This document shows, piece after piece, positions 53,623-61,104 of a stretch of DNA of 64,000 bases; within the stretch, counting starts at the first letter, position 1, and every line of letters begins with the position of its first letter. A program made the translations under genes and the position numbers. The notes under the pieces were generated by a model. It made no database searches. It was not told the DNA's origin and saw only the letters and a list, made by a program, of their open reading frames with translations. The stretch comes from Streptosporangiales bacterium. Its GTDB lineage: Bacteria; Actinomycetota; Actinomycetes; Streptosporangiales; WHSR01. Where the stretch lies: the NCBI GenBank assembly GCA_009379995.1, contig WHSR01000016.1:1-64000 (forward strand), read 5' to 3'.

Positions 53623-53912
53623 GTCGCGTCGTAGGCGTTGAAGTTGGCGCGTAGGTCCCAGGCCCGTTCATCGGTGAGGTCATCAGGATGCCGGGCCAAG
53701 GCGAGACCCTGCTTGACGATGCGAGCCCCCTCGGCCCTCGACGGGCTGATCTTCCCGCCCAGTAACAGGCCACGCAGTGCGCTGCGGAACTCGTAGTCGA
53801 GCAGGTGGGGGACGTGAAGCTCCTCATGGGAGACCACCGTGAGCAGCTCCTTTGGGGGCGACTGCCCGACGAGCGCCTCCACCGGAGCAGAAGAGCTGTC
53901 GGTGACGATCAG
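53526..53912 (-). CDS. VapC-type PIN-domain toxin
   Basis: 128 residues if translation starts at CTG 53912. All four acidic positions of PIN nucleases are then present: Asp in IVTDSS, Glu in HLLDYEFRSAL, Asp in FNAYDATYVAL and Asp in LITTDAKIA. The next usable start, GTG 53882, would cut off the first catalytic aspartate, so the CTG, which overlaps the antitoxin stop (CTGA), is more credible, although rare. VapC toxins are ribonucleases held in check by the antitoxin encoded just upstream. Confidence 0.8.
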   Translation of the reverse strand: MIVTDSSSAPVEALVGQSPPKELLTVVSHEELHVPHLLDYEFRSALRGLLLGGKISPSRAEGARIVKQGLALARHPDDLTDERAWDLRANFNAYDATYVALAELLDCPLITTDAKIANAAVTVQVGLY

Positions 53913-54145
53913 AATTCCCTGGCCCTTCGTATCTCGGCCAGGATGTCTTCCCGACTGGCTCCCCCGCCGACCTCCTGGAGCGCCGTCAGCCGTTCCCGGA
54001 TCTCATCCGGCGCTGGCGTGGCCGCCATATCTGTCAAGATCTGTGCCACGTATGCCGAGAGCGACATCCGGGCGCGCGCCGCTCGGGCCTTGAGCTCGGC
54101 CACTGTGTCTTCGTCCAGACCTCGGACCTGCAGCGTCCTCTCCAC
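53909..54145 (-). CDS. FitA/VapB-like ribbon-helix-helix antitoxin
   Basis: 78 residues. RTLQVRGLDEDTVAELKARAARARMSLSAYVAQILTDMA is the ribbon-helix-helix region; the acidic tail EIRERLTALQEVGGGASREDILAEIRRAREF would bind the PIN toxin. I chose GTG 54145 because the family begins one residue before RTLQVR and GGAGA lies 7 bases upstream; a longer frame to 54199 is open. It forms a toxin-antitoxin operon with the next gene. Confidence 0.8.
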   Translation of the reverse strand: MERTLQVRGLDEDTVAELKARAARARMSLSAYVAQILTDMAATPAPDEIRERLTALQEVGGGASREDILAEIRRAREF

Positions 54146-54208
54146 GCACGTCTCCAACTCACGGGATCCGCACCAGCCTTCAGCATCACGCATCTTCAAC
54201 CTGTGACG

Positions 54209-55096
54209 CTAGCGGAGCACGGCTTCCTCGTAGTGGGGGCGCGAGGCCGTGGCCGGATCGAACAGCGCGTGGGTCTGCATCCACGCGTGGGTCTGCTCGA
54301 ACATCTCCCGGGTGTACGGCTCGAAGACGATCCGTTCGCCGGGGCCGAACCGGCGTACGTCCACGATGCGCTGGATGTCCTCGGGCATCTCCCGCAGCCA
54401 GTAGCGCTTGTACGGTTCGGGGCGCAGGTCGATCTCCCGCTGCGCGCGCCGCAGCCCGGCGAAGTACCTGTCCAGGTCACGCGGATCGGCGTCCTCGGCC
54501 ACCAGGAACCCCATCATGAACGTGGTGTCCACGAGCTTGCGGAATCCCTGCTGCTCCAGCGCGTAGTACTGGGCGCCGAACACGTTCACCGCAGGGATGG
54601 TGCCGTCGAGCATCAGCCGCACCCGGTCGTACGGCAGCCCGACATAGCTCAGCTCGATCTGCTGAGGCTCCAGGAACTGCTCGAGCCCTTGGAGAGCGGA
54701 GTAGTGACTGCCGGAGCGGTAGCCGACGCCCACCGGCACATCCGCCAGGTCCTCCGGACGGCGATGGGGCGAACCGGGAGCCACGAATATCCCGGACGGG
54801 CAGATCGAGTACGCCTTCCCCCACATCTTGCCGTTGCTGGTGGAAGATACGGCGTTGACCGCCCAGTGGCACGCCGCGGAGATGTCGCAGGAGCGCCCCT
54901 TCTCCATGTCCGTGAAGGCGCCGGTGGTGACCTCGCCGAGCGTCGCGTCGGCGGGCGTGACCGACGACGTGGTGTACGTGGCCCCGGCGAAGCCCCCCGC
55001 CTCGAACTCGTAGTCGAGCCCTTCCTCGTGGAAGTACCCGAGCTCCTCGGCGACCCACTCCTGCAGGCGCACGTGCGGCTGGATGCGGAATGTCAT
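54209..55096 (-). CDS. NMT1/ABC substrate-binding-protein-like, no signal peptide
   Basis: 295 residues of the type II periplasmic-binding fold, similar to NMT1/THI5 and nitrate/taurine binding proteins (VAEELGYFHEEGLDYEF, GEVTTGAFTDMEKG, GVGYRSGSHYSALQGLEQFL). Unusually it lacks any signal peptide or lipobox: ATG 55096 (MTFRIQPHVRLQEWV) starts directly with the first strand. No permease or ATPase genes accompany it. It may be a cytoplasmic enzyme-like member of the family or a ligand-binding sensor. It is divergent from a LysR gene 118 bases away. Confidence 0.7.
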   Translation of the reverse strand: MTFRIQPHVRLQEWVAEELGYFHEEGLDYEFEAGGFAGATYTTSSVTPADATLGEVTTGAFTDMEKGRSCDISAACHWAVNAVSSTSNGKMWGKAYSICPSGIFVAPGSPHRRPEDLADVPVGVGYRSGSHYSALQGLEQFLEPQQIELSYVGLPYDRVRLMLDGTIPAVNVFGAQYYALEQQGFRKLVDTTFMMGFLVAEDADPRDLDRYFAGLRRAQREIDLRPEPYKRYWLREMPEDIQRIVDVRRFGPGERIVFEPYTREMFEQTHAWMQTHALFDPATASRPHYEEAVLR

Positions 55097-55174
55097 GGTC
55101 CACCTCACCTACGTATCTACGTCGCTCCACGTCGAACGTAGGACGGGATCTTCCATAAAGACAACCTGGCAGAC

Positions 55175-55205
55175 TCGATAGGAAGATTGGATCTATCTAT
55201 CGAGA
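55175..55205. promoter_or_regulatory. LysR binding-site candidate
   Basis: Perfect 8-base inverted repeat CTCGATAG (55175-55182), 15 bases, CTATCGAG (55198-55205), of the T-N11-A LysR pattern class, ending 9 bases before the LysR start and covering its ribosome-binding region. It fits autoregulation and control of the divergent gene. Confidence 0.65.
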
Positions 55206-55214
55206 GGGCGAGCC

Positions 55215-56231
55215 ATGGACGAGCGCTCGGCTCCGGCCGACCTGTCGTTGCTGCGCCTCCGCATCTTTGCCGCGGTCGTCGAGCAGGGCGGCTACTCGGC
55301 GGCCGGGCGCGCCCTCGGTGTCAGCCAGCCCACCGTGTCGTTCCACGTCCAGGCGCTGGAACGCACCTTCGGGGCCCGCCTTCTCGACTACCGAGGACGC
55401 CGGGTGCACGTCACGGCGGCGGGCGAGGCGCTGTACGCCCTGGCGCGGCGGACGCTGCGGGACGTGGACGAGCTGACCGCGCGGATCGCCGGCCTGCACG
55501 CCGGACGAGCGGGCCGGGTCCGGCTCGGCGCGAGCATGGCGTTCGAGCAGGCGTTCTTCTTCGACATGGTGGTGGCGCCGTTCACCCGCGACCACCCCGA
55601 CGTCGAGCTCTCCCTGCATTTCGGCACGAGCCGGCACATGGTCGAAGCGGTCCGTGCGCGCGAGCTGGATCTCGGGTACGTGATGCACTGGCACACACCG
55701 GCCGACGTACGTTACCGGCCGTTGCACACCAGCCGCGTCGTGTTCTTCGTCGCCGAAGATCATCCGCTCGCTGCCCAGCCGCAACCGTCCATCGAGGCCG
55801 TCGGCGCGGCGGGACTGATCACCGCGCCGCTGAACAGCTTCGAGTGGGCGTACTACGGCCATGCGCTGCGGGGCGTCGGCCTGCATCACCACAGGGTGGC
55901 GCTGGAGGTCAGCGGCATCCAGGCCCGCATCCTCGCTGCCCAGGCCGGGCTGGGGGTGCTCGTGGTCTTCTGGCCGCCCTACGCACCCCGGGTCACCCTG
56001 CCGGGGCTGCGCCCGCTGCCGGCGACCGGAAAGCTCGCCGCCGGGATCGAGTTCGGCCTGGTGGAGAACGCCAACGAGCCCCTGGCGCCGCCGGTCGCGT
56101 CGTTCGCGGGATGGCTGCGCAGGGTGACCCTGAGCGACGGGTCGGGCTCGACCGATGAATTTCCACCGCCGGGCGGGTCTCAACAGGTGACCCGAACCAG
56201 AGGGGAGCCACAGTGGCGGAAAGCACCATGA
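55215..56231 (+). CDS. LysR-family regulator
   Basis: 338 residues. N-terminal helix-turn-helix LLRLRIFAAVVEQGGYSAAGRALGVSQPTVSFHVQALERTFGARLLDY, then the effector domain (VRLGASMAFEQAFFFDMVVAPFTRDHPDVEL, LDLGYVMHWH). ATG 55215 sits just after an inverted repeat. The target is probably the divergent NMT1-like gene. Its 3' end overlaps the next gene by 19 bases. The C-terminus is somewhat longer than usual (PPPGGSQQVTRTRGEPQW). Confidence 0.87.
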   Translation: MDERSAPADLSLLRLRIFAAVVEQGGYSAAGRALGVSQPTVSFHVQALERTFGARLLDYRGRRVHVTAAGEALYALARRTLRDVDELTARIAGLHAGRAGRVRLGASMAFEQAFFFDMVVAPFTRDHPDVELSLHFGTSRHMVEAVRARELDLGYVMHWHTPADVRYRPLHTSRVVFFVAEDHPLAAQPQPSIEAVGAAGLITAPLNSFEWAYYGHALRGVGLHHHRVALEVSGIQARILAAQAGLGVLVVFWPPYAPRVTLPGLRPLPATGKLAAGIEFGLVENANEPLAPPVASFAGWLRRVTLSDGSGSTDEFPPPGGSQQVTRTRGEPQWRKAP

Positions 56232-56782
56232 TCCTTGATCTCGGTCCGCCGGCCCGGCAGATGGCGAGGTTGCTGAGCGGGATGACCGACGATCAGCTCC
56301 CGGCGCGAACCCCGTGCGAGGCCTACACCGTGCGGGACCTCCTGGACCACGTACTGGACCTGACCGTTGCCTTCCGGGACGCCGCAACCAGGACCTCCGG
56401 CGCTGCCGACAGCGAAAGCGCCGCCGGCGACCCGCGCCGCCGACTCCCGGCGCTGCTCGACGCGCTGGCCGCCGCCTGGCGGGATCCCGCCGCATGGGAG
56501 GGCACCACCGAGGCGGGCCCGTTTACCCTCCCCGCCGCGGAAGCCGGCCAGATCGCGATGAACGAGCTGGTCATCCACGGTTGGGATCTCGCCCGCGCCA
56601 CCGGCCAGCCGTTCGAGTGCGATCCCCGCAGCGCGGAGGCCGTCTTCGCGTTCATGTCCCGATCCGCGGCCGCGGAGGGCCGAGAGGGAATGTTCGGTCC
56701 AGTCGTCGAGGTGCCGGCCGACGCGTCCCTGTTCGACCGCGCCGTCGGCCTCAGCGGCCGGGATCCCTCGTGGCGGCCGTGA
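56213..56782 (+). CDS. TIGR03086/DinB-like metal-binding protein
   Basis: 189 residues of the mycothiol-dependent maleylpyruvate isomerase/DinB fold. The conserved parts are TDDQLPARTPCEAYTVRDLLDHVLDL, with a histidine in the DHV segment, and ELVIHGWDLARATGQ with a second histidine: the metal triad of TIGR03086. Family members use mycothiol; the substrate is unknown. GTG 56213 lies in the end of lysR. Confidence 0.83.
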   Translation: MAESTMILDLGPPARQMARLLSGMTDDQLPARTPCEAYTVRDLLDHVLDLTVAFRDAATRTSGAADSESAAGDPRRRLPALLDALAAAWRDPAAWEGTTEAGPFTLPAAEAGQIAMNELVIHGWDLARATGQPFECDPRSAEAVFAFMSRSAAAEGREGMFGPVVEVPADASLFDRAVGLSGRDPSWRP

Positions 56783-56818
56783 CGCGGTCCGGCGAGAGGT
56801 TCGTCCAAGCCAACGGGG

Positions 56819-57625
56819 GTGAGGCTCTGCGTCGAGACGTTCGGCGACGCCGCCGACCCCGCGATCCTCCTCGTACACGGGGCGTCCGCCTCGATGCTCG
56901 CGTGGGCCGACGACTTCTGCGAGCGTCTCGCGGCCGGCTCCCGGTTCGTCATCCGGTACGACCACCGCGACACCGGCCGATCGGTCAGCTACCAGCCGGG
57001 CGCTCCGCCGTACACGCTGCGCGAGCTGACCGCGGACGCGGTCGGCCTGCTCGACGCGTTCGGCCTGGAGCACGCGCATCTCGTGGGCACCTCGATGGGC
57101 GGGGGGATCGTCATGCTCGCGGCCCTCGACCATCCCGATCGGGTCGCCTCACTGACCCTCGTGGCGACAAGCCCCGGCGGCCCCGACCTTCCGCCCATGT
57201 CGGAGGAGTTCCTCGCGCACGTCGGCGGGGCGAGGAGGTCCGACTGGTCCGATCGGGCCGCGGTCATCGACCACATCGTCGACTTTCTGCGGCTGCTCTC
57301 CGGAGGCTCGCCGCACTTCGACCAGGCGGCCGCGCGCGATGAGATCGGTCGCGACGTGGATCGCACGGTCAACATCGCGTCGAGCCAGATCAACCACTTC
57401 ACCATCGACCCAGGTGATCCCGTCCGGGACCGGCTCGGCGAGATACGGGTACCGACGCTCGTGGTCCACGGCACGCTCGACCCGGTGTTCCCCCTCGGCC
57501 ACGCGCTCGCGATGGAGAAGGAGATCCCCGGCGCGCGGCTGCTCACTCTGGAGCGGACGAGCCACGAGTTGCCCCCGGCGGTCTGGGACGTGGTCGTCCC
57601 CGCCATCGTGCAGCACACCCGCTAG
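56819..57625 (+). CDS. alpha/beta hydrolase
   Basis: 268 residues. Oxyanion motif LLVHGASASMLAW, nucleophile elbow GTSMGGGIVML (serine), acid in VVHGTLDPVFPL, and histidine in ERTSHELPP: a complete catalytic triad. It resembles aromatic/aclacinomycin esterases. GTG 56819 lacks a strong ribosome-binding site; the preceding gene ends 36 bases upstream, so they may be one operon. Substrate unknown. Confidence 0.82.
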   Translation: MRLCVETFGDAADPAILLVHGASASMLAWADDFCERLAAGSRFVIRYDHRDTGRSVSYQPGAPPYTLRELTADAVGLLDAFGLEHAHLVGTSMGGGIVMLAALDHPDRVASLTLVATSPGGPDLPPMSEEFLAHVGGARRSDWSDRAAVIDHIVDFLRLLSGGSPHFDQAAARDEIGRDVDRTVNIASSQINHFTIDPGDPVRDRLGEIRVPTLVVHGTLDPVFPLGHALAMEKEIPGARLLTLERTSHELPPAVWDVVVPAIVQHTR

Positions 57626-57690
57626 CCCCTCGGACGGGTCACGCTCCGGGAAGGGGCGGACCTTGCTGTCCCCGGGGTTAACGTCGTGGC

Positions 57691-58614
57691 ATGAAGGTGT
57701 TCGTCACAGGCGGGACCGGTGCGGTCGGCAGCCACGCGGTCCCGGCTCTGGTCGGCGACGCGCACACGGTCACCGCCCTCGCCCGTACGCCGGAGAAGGC
57801 CGCCGCGCTGACCGAGCAGGGAGCCGAGGCGGTCTCGGTGTCCATCTTCGACCGGCGGGCGCTGGCGGAGGCGTTCGCCGGCCACGATGCGGTTGTCAAC
57901 CTGGCCACCGCCATCCCGCCCATGACGCAGTTCATGCGCGCCAAGGCATGGCGGGACAACGACCGGATCCGCACCGAGGGCTCGGCCGCCATCGTGGACG
58001 CCGCGATCGAGGCAGGCGTCGACCGTGTGTTGCAGGAGTCGGTCAGCATGCTCTACCCGGACCGCGGCGCGGAGTGGGTCGACGAGGACGTGCCGGCCGA
58101 CCCGTTCCCGATTGCCCGTGGCAACCTCGCCGCGGAGGCGAACGCCGACCGGTTCTCCGACGCGGGTCGGACGGGCGTCGTGCTGCGCTTCGGCTGGTTC
58201 TACGGTCCCGGCGCTCGGCACAGCGAGCAGATACTCGCCCTGGCCCGTCGCCACGTCGGCGTCGTCATGGGGCCGGCCGCCGGCTACGTCTCCTCGATCC
58301 ACATGGCCGACGCCGGCGCGGCAGTCGCCGCGGCGCTGCACGCTCCCGCGGGCACGTTCAACGTCGTGGACGACGAGCCGCTGACCAAGCGCGACTACGC
58401 GAGGGCGCTCGCCGCCGCCGCGGGCGTGCCCATGTGGCTGCGGCTGCCCGGCCGGGCGGCTCTGCTCTTCGGCGACCGCGTCACCTCACTCACCCGCTCG
58501 CTGCGCGTCAGCAACGCACGATTCCGGGCAGCGACGGGGTGGGCACCGCGGTACCCCAGCGCTCGTGACGGCTGGGTCGCCACCGCAACGGCTCTGGACC
58601 GGCGCCCGCATTAG
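57691..58614 (+). CDS. NAD-dependent epimerase/dehydratase family protein
   Basis: 307 residues, extended SDR fold. Nucleotide motif VFVTGGTGAVGSHAVPALV, then VVNLATAIPP. The usual catalytic tyrosine-xxx-lysine is not obvious: the segment where it would lie reads SVSMLYPDRGAEWVDED, with YxxxR rather than YxxxK, so this may be an atypical (binding or NmrA-like) member. The C-terminus is GVPMWLRLPGRAALLFGDR. ATG 57691 without a strong ribosome-binding site. Function unknown. Confidence 0.78.
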   Translation: MKVFVTGGTGAVGSHAVPALVGDAHTVTALARTPEKAAALTEQGAEAVSVSIFDRRALAEAFAGHDAVVNLATAIPPMTQFMRAKAWRDNDRIRTEGSAAIVDAAIEAGVDRVLQESVSMLYPDRGAEWVDEDVPADPFPIARGNLAAEANADRFSDAGRTGVVLRFGWFYGPGARHSEQILALARRHVGVVMGPAAGYVSSIHMADAGAAVAAALHAPAGTFNVVDDEPLTKRDYARALAAAAGVPMWLRLPGRAALLFGDRVTSLTRSLRVSNARFRAATGWAPRYPSARDGWVATATALDRRPH

Positions 58615-58646
58615 GGGACCCGCGGGACTTTCGCCGACGTAGGCCG

Positions 58647-59471
58647 TCAGCTCGGCCGCAGGCCGGACGGCGCGAAGCCGGTGTAGCGACGGAACAGCCG
58701 ACGGAAGTGGCTCACGTTGCAGTAACCGACCGAGTACGCGATCTCCGGAACGCTGCGGCGGGTGCCGAGAAGCATCACCTTCGCCCGCTCGAGGCGCCGC
58801 ATCGTGACGAATTCGTGCGGCGCCATGCCGGTGGAGCTCTTGAAGGCCCGCGCGAAGTGGTACGGGCTCAACCCGGCCTCCCTCGCCAGTTCGTCGAGGA
58901 CGAGCGGCTCGCCCAGGCGCTCCTCGACGAACCGGGCGACCCGGTCGAGGACGATCCGGTCGAGGTGTCCCGGCCGGCGCACCCGCCGTGGTCGCGGCCG
59001 GCAGTAGTGATCGGCCAGGTGCCAGGCGAGCCGGTGGGCGAGCGCGCTGGCCTGCATGTCGTCGAGGTCGACGTCGTGGACGTGCGCACGCTTGAGTACC
59101 GCCGCGACGCCGAGCACCGTCGCGTCGAGGGCGCCGGCCACCTGCTCGATCTCGACGGCAACCGACGCGGGCGGTTCGACGGCCGCGTACAGCAACGCAA
59201 GATCCGGGTAGACCTCCAGCGCCTCCGTCGGCTCGCGCACCTCGGACCACAGCACCTCCTGCGGCCCGTTGGTGAACACGGCGCCGGCGGGGATCGCGAT
59301 GCGCCTGGCCCGGCCGCCCAGCTCGTACCCGACCCCGCTGTGCTCGCTGAACGAGACGCCGACCTGGTGCGGCTTGGTGATCGTCACACCGTCGTCGGGT
59401 GGTAACCAGCTGTACTCCGAGCGCATACCCGGCCAGCGCCGCACGGAGAACACCGGCCGATCGACCCGCAT
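58647..59471 (-). CDS. AraC-family transcriptional regulator
   Basis: 274 residues. The N-terminal sensing part is a cupin-like AraC_binding domain (VGVSFSEHSGVGYELGGRARRIAIPAG). The C-terminal DNA-binding region has two helix-turn-helices (LVLDELAREAGLSPYHFARAFKSSTGMAPHEFV and SVPEIAYSVGYCNVSHFRRLFRRYTGFAPSGLR). The target is not evident; it is divergent from ridA (87 bases between starts). ATG 59471; another three codons upstream is open. Confidence 0.88.
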   Translation of the reverse strand: MRVDRPVFSVRRWPGMRSEYSWLPPDDGVTITKPHQVGVSFSEHSGVGYELGGRARRIAIPAGAVFTNGPQEVLWSEVREPTEALEVYPDLALLYAAVEPPASVAVEIEQVAGALDATVLGVAAVLKRAHVHDVDLDDMQASALAHRLAWHLADHYCRPRPRRVRRPGHLDRIVLDRVARFVEERLGEPLVLDELAREAGLSPYHFARAFKSSTGMAPHEFVTMRRLERAKVMLLGTRRSVPEIAYSVGYCNVSHFRRLFRRYTGFAPSGLRPS

Positions 59472-59558
59472 ACCCCACACCCACCCGCGTCGAACCTCAA
59501 ATGACGTGCTCGGTCCACACTAGGGTGAGCTCGACACCACTTTGGACGGAAGAATCCG

Positions 59559-59975
59559 ATGCGTACGACCTTCGACAACCCCGCCGCCGTTCCTCCCCCC
59601 GTGGGGCAGTACTCCCACGTCGCGCGGCTCGATCTCGGCACCGGGTCGTTGCTGTTCCTCTCCGGCCAGGTCGCCCTGGACTCGGACGGCAAGCTCGTGG
59701 GCGAGGGCGACATGGCCGAGCAGTCCCGGTACGTCTTCGAGACGATCGGTGGGATCCTCGCCGCTCACGGCGCCGGCTTCGACAACGTGATCAACATCCG
59801 GAGCTACCTCACCGACATGGAACTGCTGCCCGAGTACGCGGCGGTGCGCAGAAGGTACTTGACCGGCGAACCACCTACCAGCACCACCGTCGGGGTCACC
59901 CGTCTTGTCCGGCCGGGCCTGCTGCTCGAGGTCGAGGTGGTCGCCGCCGTCAGCTCCGCGCCCCGGGCGGACTGA
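59559..59975 (+). CDS. ridA: RidA family protein
   Basis: 138 residues, YjgF/YER057c/UK114 fold: FLSGQVALDSDGKLVGEGDMAEQSRYVFETIGGILAAHGAGFDNVINIRSYLTDM and the conserved arginine in the family's GEPPTSTTVGVTRL. RidA proteins hydrolyse reactive enamines/imines; related members act in aromatic-acid catabolism, which fits the neighbouring homoprotocatechuate genes. Its end overlaps the convergent HpaD gene by 26 bases. Confidence 0.88.
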   Translation: MRTTFDNPAAVPPPVGQYSHVARLDLGTGSLLFLSGQVALDSDGKLVGEGDMAEQSRYVFETIGGILAAHGAGFDNVINIRSYLTDMELLPEYAAVRRRYLTGEPPTSTTVGVTRLVRPGLLLEVEVVAAVSSAPRAD

Positions 59976-61029
59976 CCGTGCGGGTGCCGGCGCCGGGCTC
60001 CCGCCGAATGATGCCCAGGCCGTCGGCGCCGACGGTGACCGCTGACTCGTCGATGCGCGAATCGCTCACCGGACGGGGCGTGCCGTCGAGGTCGAGCACC
60101 GCGCTGCCCTCCTTGTACCAGGACTCGACCACCTCGTGGCCCCAGAAGTCCCGGCGTCGCGGATCGTGCACGCTCCACCGGTAGGTGGGGTGGTCCGGGT
60201 CGCCCGTGTAGTAGTCGCTGGTGTAGATCTCCATCCGGTGCCCGTCCGGGTCGCGCAGGTACACGTAGAACGCGTTGGACACCCCGTGCCGGCCGGGGCC
60301 CCGTTCGATGTGGGCCTCCTCGTGCAGCGAGCCCAGGATGTCGCAGACGTGCAGCACCTGATGGGACTCGTGGGCGAAGAACCCGATGTGGTGCAGCCGC
60401 GGGCCGGCGCCGCCGGTGAAGGCGACGTCGTGCACCGTCTGCTTGCGGTACATCCAGGCCGCGTACAGGGTGTCCTCGTCCTCGATCGTCTCCGAGCACC
60501 CGAAGCCGAGGGAGGAGTAGTAGCGGTACGAGGCCGGAACGTCGGGGACCATCAGGTTGAAGTGGTCGATGCGCGCGATGTGCCCACCCCGGCGCAGGTC
60601 GTAGCGCTGGATCAGCCGCTCCGCGGGCTCGATGTCGCGGAAGAACTCGAGGGTGAAGCCGAGCGGGTCCTCGACCCGTACCGCCTCACCCACCCCGCGT
60701 GTCGCGCCGGCCGGCACCCGCTCGGTGCGGCAGCCGCGCTCGCGGTGGAACCGTTCCGCCCGGTCGAGGTCGTCAGGGGTGCGCACCCGGTAGGCGAGCC
60801 GCGCGGCGGCCGGCGTGCGGCCCTCGGTCAGGATCAGGTTGTGGTGGGTGAGCTCGTCGTACCCGCGCAGGTACAGCGCCTTCGGCGAGGAAGACGCCGC
60901 TGTCACCACGAACCCGAGCACGTTCACCCAGAACCACCGGGCGCTCTCCAGGTCGCCCACCACCAGCTCGCCGTACGCGGCGCGGACGATGTCGGGAGGA
61001 GCGGGGTCGTACGACGTGGTCTCGGTCAT
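59950..61029 (-). CDS. hpaD: homoprotocatechuate 2,3-dioxygenase
   Basis: 359 residues, extradiol type I dioxygenase with two VOC repeats. The Fe/Mn ligands fall at expected spots: His156 (IDHFNLMVPD), His214 (LHHIGFFAHE) and Glu267 (RMEIYTSDYY). The sequence matches the Brevibacterium/Arthrobacter homoprotocatechuate enzymes in length and ligand spacing. It opens the ring of 3,4-dihydroxyphenylacetate at the meta position. ATG 61029 is preceded by AGAGGAT, 23 bases after palindromic repeat R5. It is last in the operon RraA, DapA-like, hpaE, hpaD. Confidence 0.92.
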   Translation of the reverse strand: MTETTSYDPAPPDIVRAAYGELVVGDLESARWFWVNVLGFVVTAASSSPKALYLRGYDELTHHNLILTEGRTPAAARLAYRVRTPDDLDRAERFHRERGCRTERVPAGATRGVGEAVRVEDPLGFTLEFFRDIEPAERLIQRYDLRRGGHIARIDHFNLMVPDVPASYRYYSSLGFGCSETIEDEDTLYAAWMYRKQTVHDVAFTGGAGPRLHHIGFFAHESHQVLHVCDILGSLHEEAHIERGPGRHGVSNAFYVYLRDPDGHRMEIYTSDYYTGDPDHPTYRWSVHDPRRRDFWGHEVVESWYKEGSAVLDLDGTPRPVSDSRIDESAVTVGADGLGIIRREPGAGTRTVSPPGARS

Positions 61030-61052
61030 GGTGATCCTCTGCTGACCTCTCG

Positions 61053-61104
61053 GCCGTGATCTTGCAGAAATTCGAACGGGTTCGAATTTCTGCAAGATCA
61101 CGGC
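61053..61104. repeat. palindromic repeat family A, copy R5 (hpaE/hpaD junction)
   Basis: 52 bases, outer arm GCCGTGATCTTGCAGAAA, inner stem TTCGAAC, with a central G-G. On the minus strand its CCG TGA is the end of hpaE (stop 61098-61100). It is 23 bases before the hpaD ATG. Confidence 0.95.

Noticed and set aside
26006..61104. The family A palindromes as Rho-independent terminators
   Set aside because: No T-run follows either arm, and three copies lie inside or between clearly linked genes at a fixed short distance to the next start.
26006..61104. The repeats as a CRISPR array
   Set aside because: They are single dispersed copies kilobases apart, with no regular spacers and no cas genes.
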